Assembly (NCBI GenBank): GCA_046291695.1
Contig: JBKBSO010000011.1
Coordinates: 1 to 64,000, forward strand
DNA from: PNNG01 sp046291695
GTDB lineage: Bacteria; Bacteroidota; Bacteroidia; UBA7662
Reading direction: 5' to 3'
DNA length: 64,000 nt
A program made the position numbers and the translations under genes. Position 1 is the first letter of the stretch. Every line of letters begins with the position of its first letter. Under the pieces are notes generated by a model, which did no database searches, was not told the origin of the DNA, and saw only the letters and a program-made list of their open reading frames with translations. Positions 51,722 to 61,300 of this stretch are shown here, piece by piece.

Positions 51722-54133
51722 ATGCATCGACAAGACCATTTCAATCAGGCGCTAACAGCTGTAACCGCATTTGAGCAACAAGGGCAGCGCTTTTTCATAG
51801 AAACCAAAGAAGCCAAGGTTATACTCAGTATTTATCGAGACGACATCATACGGATAAGAGCAATCGACGTCAATCGCGTCTTCGAAGACCTATCCTATGC
51901 CGTTATTCGTACTCCGGAGCAAGTAAACTATGATCTTATCGAAACAGCAGAAGGTTGGGAAATTGTAACATCTAAATTATGTCTTCGTATTCAGGCCAAT
52001 CCGCTTAGGCTTTCACTCTTCGACCTGGATGGCACAATGGTGAATGCTGATGACCAGAGCTTTGGCATTAGTAAAATCGGACATGAGCTTTATAACTACA
52101 AGCAGCTGCAGGCTGATGAAAAGTTCATTGGTTTAGGCGAAAAAACAGGTCATTTAAACCGTAGAGGCAAGTGGTATCAGCATTGGAACACGGATGCATT
52201 TGCCTATGGTGAAGAAGATGATCCATTGTATATGAGCACTCCTTTCTATATGGGATTAACCGGGGGCAAAGTTTATGGTATTTTCTTAGATAGCACCTAC
52301 CGTTCTACCTTCAATTTTGGAGCATCTAACCACCGCTTCAGCTATTTCCAGGTTCCGGATGGCGAGCTAGACTATTATTTAATAAAATCCGGAGGGGTAG
52401 CGGAAACGGTTTCAGCCTATTGCTGGCTAACGGGTACTCCTGTTCTCCCACCGAAATGGAGTTTGGGCTATCAACAATGTCGATATAGTTATTATCCAGA
52501 CAAGGAAGTTATTAATGTAGCCCGTACTTTTCGAGAGAAGCAAATTCCGTGTGATGTGATTTATCTCGACATCCATTATATGGATAAATACAAGTTGTTT
52601 ACTTGGGATAATGCGCATTTTTCAGACCCTGCTTCATTTATTAAGACTTTAAAAAACATGGGGTTTCGGGTGGTCGTGATCATTGATCCCGGGGTAAAAG
52701 TTGAAGCTGGATATCCTATATATGAAAGTGGATGTGCCGAAGATTTGTTCGTAAAATACCCAGACGGCACTTACTACAGTGGCGATGTTTGGCCAGGCAC
52801 CTGCCATTTTCCTGATTTCACTGCTGAAAAAACCAGAAACTGGTGGGGTAAACAATTCGAATCCCTTACGCAAATAGGCATTAGTGGCTTTTGGAATGAT
52901 ATGAACGAGCCAGTCACTTGGGGCAAGAAAATTCCTGATCTTATTGAATTTGATTTCGAGGGCAAAGGTGCCACTCATCGAAAAGCCCACAACGTTTATG
53001 GCATGCAAATGGCACGTGCTACAGTTGAAGGCGTGCGCAAACTCATGCCCGATGAGCGTGCTTTTGTGCTGAGCAGGGCGGGCTATAGTGGAAGTCAACG
53101 ATATGCAGCCAGTTGGACGGGCGACAATAGTGCCTCCGACGAGCATATGCTATTAGGCGTACGTTTATTACTCAATATGGGTTTAGCAGGATTGAGTTTT
53201 ACGGGAGTTGATATAGGTGGCTTTGTTGGTGAAGCAAGTCCGCAATTATTCATGAGATGGATGCAAATTGGAGCGTTTTCGCCACTTTTTCGTGGACATA
53301 CGATGATTAATAGTCGGGATTCAGAACCGTGGTCATATGGCGAAGAAGCGGAGGAAGTAAGCCGAAACTACATTAGGTTACGCTACCGCATGATGCCATA
53401 CCTTTATGCATGTTTCCATGAAAGTGCTACCCATGGATTACCGGTGGCAAGGAGTTTGGCTTTTGCTTACCCACATACCGAAGAGGTGTATGACCGGCAG
53501 TGGGCTCATCAATATCTATTTGGCCCATCTATTTTAGTTGCCGCAGTAAACTCCTGGATGCCTATACAAAAAGTATGGCTGCCAGAAGGTGAATGGTATA
53601 ATTTATATCACGGTAAAAAATTAACAGGAAATCAAATCGTGAACATAGACACTCCTGTTGAGGTCTTGCCTGTTTTTGTTAAAGCGGGAGCAGTAATACC
53701 GATGCACAAATCGGGTGAGCATATTGATGAAATTTGTACCGACACCCTTGATTTACATCTCTTTGCAGGCAATGTGCGAAGCCAATTTAATTGGTATGAT
53801 GATGACGGCAGAAGTTATGATTATGAGTCGGGCAAGTTTGCCGAAAGACTACTAGAACATGATGGCGCATCGCGCACGCTTTTAATAGCCCAGCAAAAGG
53901 GAAGTTATGTTGGCCCCTATAAAATAGTCAGGCTTTACCTCCATGGCTGCGAGCTAAATCAAGTTTATTTAGGCTCCCAAGCTCTGAATATCAGCAAGAC
54001 AGATGTGCGCTTCATTGAGCCAATTAGCAACTTTGATCCTTTCTTCGTTAGTACTGAACATGCTTGGGAACATAAAGATGTTTACTTCGTTGAATTTCCC
54101 ATGCATGCAGAAGCTATGGAAATTAGGTATTAG
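51722..54133 (+). CDS. GH31 alpha-glucosidase
   Basis: 803 aa without a signal peptide, so probably cytoplasmic. The catalytic nucleophile D393 is in GFWNDMNEP and the acid/base D468 in ASWTGDNSA. An N-terminal beta-sandwich (about 25-235), a TIM barrel and C-terminal sheets are all present, giving the normal family length. It should release glucose from alpha-1,4 or alpha-1,6 linked oligosaccharides produced by the GH13 enzyme. Confidence 0.92.
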   Translation: MHRQDHFNQALTAVTAFEQQGQRFFIETKEAKVILSIYRDDIIRIRAIDVNRVFEDLSYAVIRTPEQVNYDLIETAEGWEIVTSKLCLRIQANPLRLSLFDLDGTMVNADDQSFGISKIGHELYNYKQLQADEKFIGLGEKTGHLNRRGKWYQHWNTDAFAYGEEDDPLYMSTPFYMGLTGGKVYGIFLDSTYRSTFNFGASNHRFSYFQVPDGELDYYLIKSGGVAETVSAYCWLTGTPVLPPKWSLGYQQCRYSYYPDKEVINVARTFREKQIPCDVIYLDIHYMDKYKLFTWDNAHFSDPASFIKTLKNMGFRVVVIIDPGVKVEAGYPIYESGCAEDLFVKYPDGTYYSGDVWPGTCHFPDFTAEKTRNWWGKQFESLTQIGISGFWNDMNEPVTWGKKIPDLIEFDFEGKGATHRKAHNVYGMQMARATVEGVRKLMPDERAFVLSRAGYSGSQRYAASWTGDNSASDEHMLLGVRLLLNMGLAGLSFTGVDIGGFVGEASPQLFMRWMQIGAFSPLFRGHTMINSRDSEPWSYGEEAEEVSRNYIRLRYRMMPYLYACFHESATHGLPVARSLAFAYPHTEEVYDRQWAHQYLFGPSILVAAVNSWMPIQKVWLPEGEWYNLYHGKKLTGNQIVNIDTPVEVLPVFVKAGAVIPMHKSGEHIDEICTDTLDLHLFAGNVRSQFNWYDDDGRSYDYESGKFAERLLEHDGASRTLLIAQQKGSYVGPYKIVRLYLHGCELNQVYLGSQALNISKTDVRFIEPISNFDPFFVSTEHAWEHKDVYFVEFPMHAEAMEIRY

Positions 54134-54236
54134 GCGTACATTTTGTGATCGTATTTGTTTTGTTGAATCAGAAAGACGAAAAATTGCTTGCTGATACATG
54201 CACGAAAGTGTGGATGATGCTTCAAAGAAAATAATC

Positions 54237-56123
54237 CTATGGTGTAAGATGACGCGCTAGAAACTGTTCGATAGACTCATATAGAGCGATTCGATTCTCT
54301 TGTTTGCGGAAGCCATGACCTTCATCCTCTCGTAAGATGTAGTCTACTTCTATACCTCGTGCGGCGAGCGCTTCTACAATCTGGTCTGATTCTGACTTTT
54401 TAACCCTTGGATCCATGGCTCCCTGAACCACCATGAGTGGTTTGGTAATTTTGTCGGCATGAAATACCGGTGAAGCTTCTACATAGTGTAAACTATCCTT
54501 TTGTGGATGGCCAATCATTTCATAAAACATCTCGCGTCCTTGTTCCCAATAAGGAGGAATGGTTTGCATAAGCGTAAAAAGGTTAGAGACGCCTACATAA
54601 TCGATGCCACAAGCATATAGATCAGGTGTGAATGCCAATCCAGCCAAAACAGCATAGCCACCATAACTTCCTCCATAAATAGCAATACGACTTGGGTCGG
54701 CAATTCCTTTGGCTATCATGTATTGTACTCCATCAGTAATATCTTGTTGCATGGCCTTACCCCATTGTTTGAATCCAGCAGTCCAAAATTCGCGACCATA
54801 GCCTGTTGAGCCTCTAAAATTCATTTGAAAAACGGCATATCCACGGTTCGCTAAAAATTGAACATTCGGATCAAATCGCCATACATCTCTTAGCCAAGGG
54901 CCACCATGCGGCACCACGACCATCGCCAATTTTTTAGGGCTTTTATCATTGGGTAGCGTTAAATAGCCGTTTATGGTTAATCCGTCGCTGGCTTGATAAC
55001 TTATGGCCTGCATCGTGGCCATCTCATCTTTATTGAGCCATGGGCTTACGTCAGCCAGAAGCATAAGCGAATCAAGTTCAATATCGAACAAATAAAAAGC
55101 GCCAAGTGAACGATCGGAATAAGTACGTAGAAGGACCCTGCTTTCCTCTTCATCAGAACCAGTGAAGGTAATTTCATCTTCAGGGATTTCCTGTCGTACA
55201 CGCTCATACAAGCTAGCCGCTCTTTCATCCATAAAGTAAAACCGTTTTTTCCAATCCGTGTATTGAACGTAAAGTGGTTTTTGGTCTTTTTCTGAAATTA
55301 CCAGCCAATCAATATCGTATTCAGGATGTTCAAAAAGTAATTCCAGTTCGATTGCCTGTGGCATATCGAAACGAACTGCCGCTTTGGTATTGCGATTAAT
55401 ATTCGAAACAGCATAAACTTCGTTCGCACTCCCCGGCACAAATGCTTGTGGGTAAAAGAATGATTTAAAATCTGTTCTTAAAACTTCTTTAAAAGCATGA
55501 TTGGGACTTTCACGAAACAGGTAGGCCTTAGATGTTCCTTCAGTAGTCACTATAAGTCTGATTACGCCATTTTCATCTGTAATAAAGTTGGAGTAAGAAC
55601 CTGGGTTTTCGATCACCAACGATAACTGACCGTTACTAAGGTTTATGCTGTAAACATCAAAAAGGGAAGCTTCGCGCCTGTTTAGGCCAATGAGCATTTC
55701 ATCAGGGTAGTTATTCAGCTCGTCAATGAGTTGGGTACGAACATTCTCAAATCGTGTTAATTCTTTAACAAGTCCTTCCTCAATATCAACGGTAGATAGG
55801 TAATAATTTTCGTCACCATCGATATCCTTAAAGAAGTATATGCGCGAATTACCTGACCAACCAAACATGCTAATATCGCGATCGGTTAAACTGGTTAATT
55901 GTTTGATTTTTTGATTATCTATGGATTGAACAAAAATGTTCATTCGGTCTTCAAATGGAGCTAAAAAAGCTAAATGGCGGCCATCCGGTGATATTTTATA
56001 ATTAGTTCTTTCAGGGTTTCTGAAAAAATCAGCAACTGGAATTCGCTCCACCGCCACCTCCACTTTGGGCTTACATCCGGCCAAGAGAATCAGCCACACA
56101 AAAAAATTTAAATATACCTTCAT
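54237..56123 (-). CDS. S9-family (prolyl oligopeptidase) peptidase, lipoprotein
   Basis: 628 aa from the ATG at 56123; a TTG 4 codons upstream is the alternative. Lipobox LAGC (C17 or so). The beta-propeller-like N-terminal part (about 30-380) is followed by the alpha/beta-hydrolase domain: Ser near residue 490 (YGGSYGGY), Asp in GAMDPRVKKSES, His in EDEGHGFRKQEN. It likely degrades peptides in the periplasm or at the surface. It is convergent with the GH31 gene and divergent from the transporter. Confidence 0.88.
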   Translation of the reverse strand: MKVYLNFFVWLILLAGCKPKVEVAVERIPVADFFRNPERTNYKISPDGRHLAFLAPFEDRMNIFVQSIDNQKIKQLTSLTDRDISMFGWSGNSRIYFFKDIDGDENYYLSTVDIEEGLVKELTRFENVRTQLIDELNNYPDEMLIGLNRREASLFDVYSINLSNGQLSLVIENPGSYSNFITDENGVIRLIVTTEGTSKAYLFRESPNHAFKEVLRTDFKSFFYPQAFVPGSANEVYAVSNINRNTKAAVRFDMPQAIELELLFEHPEYDIDWLVISEKDQKPLYVQYTDWKKRFYFMDERAASLYERVRQEIPEDEITFTGSDEEESRVLLRTYSDRSLGAFYLFDIELDSLMLLADVSPWLNKDEMATMQAISYQASDGLTINGYLTLPNDKSPKKLAMVVVPHGGPWLRDVWRFDPNVQFLANRGYAVFQMNFRGSTGYGREFWTAGFKQWGKAMQQDITDGVQYMIAKGIADPSRIAIYGGSYGGYAVLAGLAFTPDLYACGIDYVGVSNLFTLMQTIPPYWEQGREMFYEMIGHPQKDSLHYVEASPVFHADKITKPLMVVQGAMDPRVKKSESDQIVEALAARGIEVDYILREDEGHGFRKQENRIALYESIEQFLARHLTP

Positions 56124-56259
56124 CACTATCTTCAAAGAAACTACTTAAAGTGTGAAAAGAGGCACCAAAAATTGCTAAAAATGTCTAAAATATTTTATTC
56201 ATTTTCATTGCGATTTATAGGCTTTTATGCATCTTGGAAGCCTAAAGTTTTACATCCTT

Positions 56260-57561
56260 ATGGAAAAACCGAAATTATCGTTTTGGCAAATATGGAATAT
56301 CAGCTTTGGTTTTCTGGGTGTTCAAATAGGTTATTCACTGCAGAATGCCAATACCAGCAGAATCCTTTCTGCCATAGGTGCTGATCCACATCATTTAAGT
56401 TTGTTTTGGCTGGCTGCGCCCGTAGCAGGTTTAATTGTGCAACCGATTGTAGGACTTTCGAGCGACAAAACCTGGACCCGCTTGGGTCGTAGGCTTCCAT
56501 TTATTGTGGGAGGCGCTTTGGTATCGGCGGTGGCGATGTTTTTTATGCCCAATTCAGAGTTTTTTGCCTACCTACTCCCACCTTTGTTTTTCGGTGCGAG
56601 TATGTTGCTCCTGATGGACACCTCCTTTAACGTAACCATGCAGCCTTTTAGGGCATTGGTTAGTGATATGCTACCTGAAAATCAGCGAAATCTAGGCTAT
56701 TCCATTCAAAGCTTCCTCATTAATTTGGGTGCCATTGTGGGGTCTATATTGCCCTTTGTACTCACCTATATGGGTGTTGCCAATGCGCCTAGCGGCGACA
56801 ACAATGTTGCGCCTACTGTCATTTGGGCCTATTACATTGGGGGCGCTACGCTTTTATTGGCGGTATTATGGACTGCCTTCAGAACCAAAGAGTATCCGCC
56901 TGAAGAATATGCCGAGTATAACAAGTTAGAAGATACGGAAGTGGTCAATAAAAGTATGTGGACACTTATAAAAACGGCTCCGAAAACCATGTATCAATTG
57001 GCCGTTACCCAGTTTTTTTCCTGGTTTGCACTCTTTTTAATGTGGGTTTACACCACCAACGGCATAGCCGAAACCATTTGGCAAACTACCGATACCAAGT
57101 CACTTGCCTTTAATGAAGCCGGTAACTGGACCGGCATCATCTTTGCCGTTTACAGCGTATTTGCCGCCTTATTTTCACTAGCCATTACACCTTTGGCTGC
57201 TAAATATGGTCGAATCAATGTTTATGCCCTATCACTGCTTACTGCCGGCGTTGGGCTTATTTCGGTGATGTACATCACTGACAAATATTGGCTTTTTGTA
57301 GCTATGATTGGTGTAGGTATAGGTTGGGCAGCCATACTTGCACTCCCCTATTCAATTTTATCCTCGAAACTGCCAGCGCGCGAAACAGGTGTTTATATGG
57401 GCTTGTTTAACGCTACGATCACCATTCCACAAATTGCGGCTGGCTTGTTAGGTGGCGTTATGCTATTGGCCATCGGAGGAAGCAATGTGGGCATGTTAGG
57501 CGTTGCCGGTGCTTCAATGTTACTTGCTAGCCTAAGTGCTAAGCTGGTTATCAAAGATTGA
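56260..57561 (+). CDS. MFS sugar transporter (SLC45/GPH type)
   Basis: 433 aa from the ATG at 56260; an upstream ATG at 56227 would add 11 residues. About 12 membrane segments. The sequence after TM2 (GLSSDKTWTRLGRRLPFIVGG) is the classic sucrose/maltose-transporter loop (D-x-x-x-x-R-x-G-R-R). It is expected to import disaccharides by proton symport. It is near GH13 and GH31 genes, which would break down the sugars it imports. Confidence 0.88.
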   Translation: MEKPKLSFWQIWNISFGFLGVQIGYSLQNANTSRILSAIGADPHHLSLFWLAAPVAGLIVQPIVGLSSDKTWTRLGRRLPFIVGGALVSAVAMFFMPNSEFFAYLLPPLFFGASMLLLMDTSFNVTMQPFRALVSDMLPENQRNLGYSIQSFLINLGAIVGSILPFVLTYMGVANAPSGDNNVAPTVIWAYYIGGATLLLAVLWTAFRTKEYPPEEYAEYNKLEDTEVVNKSMWTLIKTAPKTMYQLAVTQFFSWFALFLMWVYTTNGIAETIWQTTDTKSLAFNEAGNWTGIIFAVYSVFAALFSLAITPLAAKYGRINVYALSLLTAGVGLISVMYITDKYWLFVAMIGVGIGWAAILALPYSILSSKLPARETGVYMGLFNATITIPQIAAGLLGGVMLLAIGGSNVGMLGVAGASMLLASLSAKLVIKD

Positions 57562-57639
57562 GCATGCTTAACATCATAATCATGAATTGCTCCAGTTAAA
57601 GTGAAATCACTTTTATACCTTAGCAGTAATTATCAATAT

Positions 57640-58431
57640 ATGTTGTTACAAATTCACTGGAACGTGCATCCAGAAATATGGCCCGATGTTTTACCGGTTA
57701 GGTGGTACGGACTGCTATTTATGTCTGGCTTTGTATTTGGCTATTATATTCTTGAGCGCATTTTCAAACATGAAAACAAAGGATTACCCCTGCTCGATAG
57801 CCTTTCTTTGTACGTAGGAGCTGGCACAATCTTAGGTGCACGTTTAGGTCATTGTTTGTTTTATGAACCCGCTTATTATTTAGCTAATCCCCTCGAAATT
57901 CTCAAAGTATGGGAAGGTGGTCTCGCCAGTCATGGCGCAGTGGTAGGCATTTTGCTGGCCAATTATCTTTATGGACGGAAATTTAGAAATACTGGCTTCT
58001 TTTGGGTTACCGACCGTCTGGTAATTGTTGTAGCGCTGGCTGCGGTAATGATCCGACTTGGCAACCTCATGAATTCAGAAATAGTAGGAGCCCCTACTAC
58101 GGTAGCCTGGGCATTTATTTTTGATCGCTTAGGCGATGGGATACCAAGGCATCCAAGCCAATTGTATGAAGCGGGTTTTTACCTGATTACCTTTATGGTT
58201 CTTTACAGGCTTTATTGGAAAGCAGCTGCTGGAAAATATGCAGGTCGCCTTTTTGGTTACTTCCTTCTGATGGTTTTTGGGTTTCGTTTTCTAATTGAAT
58301 TCATTAAAGACGTGCAGGTTGATTTTGAAAAGAGCATGGCACTGAATATGGGACAATGGCTAAGCCTGCCTCTGGTCCTCATTGGCCTCTTTCTGATTTG
58401 GAATTCACATCGTAAATCGGCTAAAGCTTAA
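57640..58431 (+). CDS. lgt: Prolipoprotein diacylglyceryl transferase
   Basis: 263 aa from the ATG at 57640; a GTG at 57601 would add 13 residues. Multipass inner-membrane enzyme that lipidates prolipoproteins. Family segments: GGLASHGAVVGIL (about 92-104), IRLGNLMNSEIVG (about 138-150) and RHPSQLYEA (about 172-180), plus FRFLIEFIKD. The many lipoproteins in this window would be its substrates. Its end overlaps the convergent hutH gene by 11 nt. Confidence 0.92.
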   Translation: MLLQIHWNVHPEIWPDVLPVRWYGLLFMSGFVFGYYILERIFKHENKGLPLLDSLSLYVGAGTILGARLGHCLFYEPAYYLANPLEILKVWEGGLASHGAVVGILLANYLYGRKFRNTGFFWVTDRLVIVVALAAVMIRLGNLMNSEIVGAPTTVAWAFIFDRLGDGIPRHPSQLYEAGFYLITFMVLYRLYWKAAAGKYAGRLFGYFLLMVFGFRFLIEFIKDVQVDFEKSMALNMGQWLSLPLVLIGLFLIWNSHRKSAKA

Positions 58432-59899
58432 GCTCTCGGACAAAGCTAACCGCCTCCTGCATATCAGGATGCATATAGCGGTCATTTTCAAGCTTACCTA
58501 CGCGTTTCCGAAAACTTGTCTTGGCCGTTTCAATGACCGGAGATGACGAAAATGATCTGAAATCAAGCGCTTGGCAAGCATTCAGCCATTCTATTCCAAG
58601 AATCGTCAAGGTATTTTCAAGAATCAAATAAAGCTTAGTTGCTGCGTTCGCACCCATGCTTACATGGTCTTCCTGCCCATTTGACGAACTAATGGTGTCA
58701 ATACTGGCTGGAACAGCGAGTTGTTTATTCTGTGAAGCGATAGAGGCAGCGGTGTATTGCGGTATCATAAAGCCCGAATTCAGTCCGGAGTTTGGGGAGA
58801 GAAAAGGAGGCAAACCACGGCTACCTGATACAAGTTGAAATATACGTCGTTCACTAATTGAGCCAATTTCAGCCATAGCCATTCCAAGTTGGTCAAGTGC
58901 CAAGGCCAGTGGTTGTCCGTGAAAGTTGCCTCCACTTAAAATTAAATCTTCTTCCGGAAATAGATTAGGGTTATCACTTACCGCATTAATCTCAATTTCG
59001 AATACTGATTGCACAAATCGACAAACATCCCTACTCGCACCATGCACCTGCGGGATACATCGGAAAGAATAGGGGTCTTGAACGGCTGTTTTCGATTGTT
59101 GTTGCAGACGGCTATCCTTCAAAAAATTAAGCAGATTGCGCGCGGATTGTTGTTGACCCGGATGAGGACGAATGCTGTGAATAGCCGGATGGAACGGCTC
59201 TATGCGTCCGTCGAAAGCATCATGAGAAGCAGCAGCTATAAAGTCGGCCTTATCAAGCAATTCACGCGCCATCAGAATGGCATAAACCCCATAGGCACTC
59301 ATAAATTGCGTGCCGTTTAACAAGGCCAATCCTTCCTTTGCCTTTAGCGCCAATGGCTTTAATCCGATTTCGGAAAGTACCCCGGCCGATGCACGTCGCT
59401 CCTCCTTATACCACAACTCGCCTTCTCCTATCAAGGGCATCGCTAAATGAGCCAATGGAGCCAAATCGCCAGAGGCGCCAAGCGACCCTTGCTCGTAAAT
59501 TACGGGGAGGGCATCAGCGTTATACAGCGCAATAAGCGCCTCAACGGTTTCAGAAGTCACTCCTGAATGACCGTAGGCCAACGACTGTATTTTGAGGACC
59601 AGCATCAAGCGGATAATCTCTAAAGGCACCGTTTTGCCCATGCCACAAGCATGAGAGCGAATCAGATTGTATTGCAAGTCGGCCAATTCTGATTTGCTAA
59701 TCCCAATATTACACAAAGACCCAAATCCTGTATTTATCCCATAAAACAAGGTATCCGTTGCATCGAGCTTGTTATCCAGATATCTTCGGCCATGGTTCAC
59801 CAATGCAGCCATTTCTTGATCAAGCTCTAATCGGTTACCCGGCAACATTAATGGCCTAAGCGATTCGATATTTAGTTTTTTATGAATAATAAAATGCAT
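58421..59899 (-). CDS. hutH: Histidine ammonia-lyase
   Basis: 492-aa enzyme converting L-histidine to urocanate and ammonia. The MIO prosthetic group would form from A142-S143-G144 (SLGASGDLAPLAHLAM). Other landmarks: GINTGFGSL (53-61) and QEDHVSMG. It follows hisS after 3 nt, placing a histidine-degrading enzyme next to histidyl-tRNA synthetase. hutI is 45 kb away. Confidence 0.94.
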   Translation of the reverse strand: MHFIIHKKLNIESLRPLMLPGNRLELDQEMAALVNHGRRYLDNKLDATDTLFYGINTGFGSLCNIGISKSELADLQYNLIRSHACGMGKTVPLEIIRLMLVLKIQSLAYGHSGVTSETVEALIALYNADALPVIYEQGSLGASGDLAPLAHLAMPLIGEGELWYKEERRASAGVLSEIGLKPLALKAKEGLALLNGTQFMSAYGVYAILMARELLDKADFIAAASHDAFDGRIEPFHPAIHSIRPHPGQQQSARNLLNFLKDSRLQQQSKTAVQDPYSFRCIPQVHGASRDVCRFVQSVFEIEINAVSDNPNLFPEEDLILSGGNFHGQPLALALDQLGMAMAEIGSISERRIFQLVSGSRGLPPFLSPNSGLNSGFMIPQYTAASIASQNKQLAVPASIDTISSSNGQEDHVSMGANAATKLYLILENTLTILGIEWLNACQALDFRSFSSSPVIETAKTSFRKRVGKLENDRYMHPDMQEAVSFVRELKL

Positions 59900-59902
59900 C
59901 GT

Positions 59903-61276
59903 TTAGCGCAATTTCTGGATGAGTTCCTGTTGGTTGAGTCGCTCCTGTTCACCAGAAGCCAGATGTTTTAGGCTTACTGTCTGGCTTTCACGCTCTTGAT
60001 CGCCAAGAATAAGCAAATAAGGAATATGTCGTGCTTCGGCATACTGAAAAGCCTTTTTCATTTTATGGCCTTCTGTATATAACTCCGCAGCAATTCCCTC
60101 GGTTCTTAAAGATTTTAAAAGCCAAATAGCATAGGAAAACTCGGTTTCAGAAAAATAGAATATCAGGGCCTTACCCGCCTCTTGTAGGCCTTCAGGGAAC
60201 AGCTCCAATTGCTCCATAACATCCAAAATTCTTTCAGCGCCAAACGAAACGCCTACCCCTGTTAAACCATCCACACCAAAAATGCCGGTTAGGTTATCGT
60301 AACGTCCACCGCCACCAATACTACCCATGGCCACCTCCTGTGTAACTACTTCCATGATGGTGCCTGTGTAGTAATCAAGTCCACGTGCCAGTGAAAGGTC
60401 AAACCGAATATGATTTGGATCTAAGGCCAAAGCATCACACAACTCCAGGAGTTTTTTCATTTCAAAAATACCGGTTTGTACCTGCTCATCCTGTTCTAAA
60501 TTGGCGAGTCCTGAAAATATTTCATCATACGAACGAGATTTAAGCAGTGCAAAAAGTTTTTCAAGTGAAGCTGATTGTGCGCCTTTCCCGATCAATTCTT
60601 GCTTCAAAGCTTCTTCACCAATTTTATCTAGCTTATCTAAAGTAAGGATAAAGTCTTCTTTCTTATCCTGCATGCCTATGGCTTTTGCCAAGGCAGCAAA
60701 TAATTTCCTGTTATTTATCCTAATGGTAAACTGCTTAAAACCCAACCTTAAAAATACTTCCTGGTATATCGCTATCAACTCTGCCTCATGAAAGAGCGAA
60801 TCTGACCCAATCACATCCACATCGCATTGATAAAATTCTCGATAACGCCCTTTTTGTGGACGATCGGCACGCCACACCGGCTGAATCTGATAGCGTTTAA
60901 ACGGAAAATGCAATTGCCCACGATGCATGCTTACGTATCGTGCGAGTGGTACGGTTAAATCATAACGTAAAGCTTTCTCGCTAATTAATGGTGTTAACGC
61001 ACGTGATTGCTGATTCTTCGCTTCCGTTAGTTGCTCCTCGCTAATACCCGATAAATAATCTCCCGAATTTAGTATTTTAAAAATCAGCCTGTCGCCCTCT
61101 TCTCCATACTTACCGGTGAGTGTTTGCAAGTTTTCCATGGCCGGTGTTTCCAGCGGCAAATAGCCATACAGCCGAAACACAGCTTCGATGGTGTTGAAAA
61201 TGTATTTGCGTTTGGCCATAAGCTCCGGACCGAAATCCCGGGTACCGCGAGCAAGGCTTGGTTTAATTGTCGTCAT
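59903..61276 (-). CDS. hisS: Histidyl-tRNA synthetase
   Basis: 457 aa from the ATG at 61276; a GTG at 61294 would add 6 residues. Class II synthetase. Motif 2 region FYQCDVDVIG (about 120), the histidine-A signature LARGLDYYTGTIMEV (about 300) and the C-terminal anticodon domain (about 360-457, KALIFYFSET...) are present. It charges tRNA-His. It is between dnaA and hutH. Confidence 0.93.
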   Translation of the reverse strand: MTTIKPSLARGTRDFGPELMAKRKYIFNTIEAVFRLYGYLPLETPAMENLQTLTGKYGEEGDRLIFKILNSGDYLSGISEEQLTEAKNQQSRALTPLISEKALRYDLTVPLARYVSMHRGQLHFPFKRYQIQPVWRADRPQKGRYREFYQCDVDVIGSDSLFHEAELIAIYQEVFLRLGFKQFTIRINNRKLFAALAKAIGMQDKKEDFILTLDKLDKIGEEALKQELIGKGAQSASLEKLFALLKSRSYDEIFSGLANLEQDEQVQTGIFEMKKLLELCDALALDPNHIRFDLSLARGLDYYTGTIMEVVTQEVAMGSIGGGGRYDNLTGIFGVDGLTGVGVSFGAERILDVMEQLELFPEGLQEAGKALIFYFSETEFSYAIWLLKSLRTEGIAAELYTEGHKMKKAFQYAEARHIPYLLILGDQERESQTVSLKHLASGEQERLNQQELIQKLR

Positions 61277-61300
61277 CCGGATTTGCTTTGCCACGCAAAG

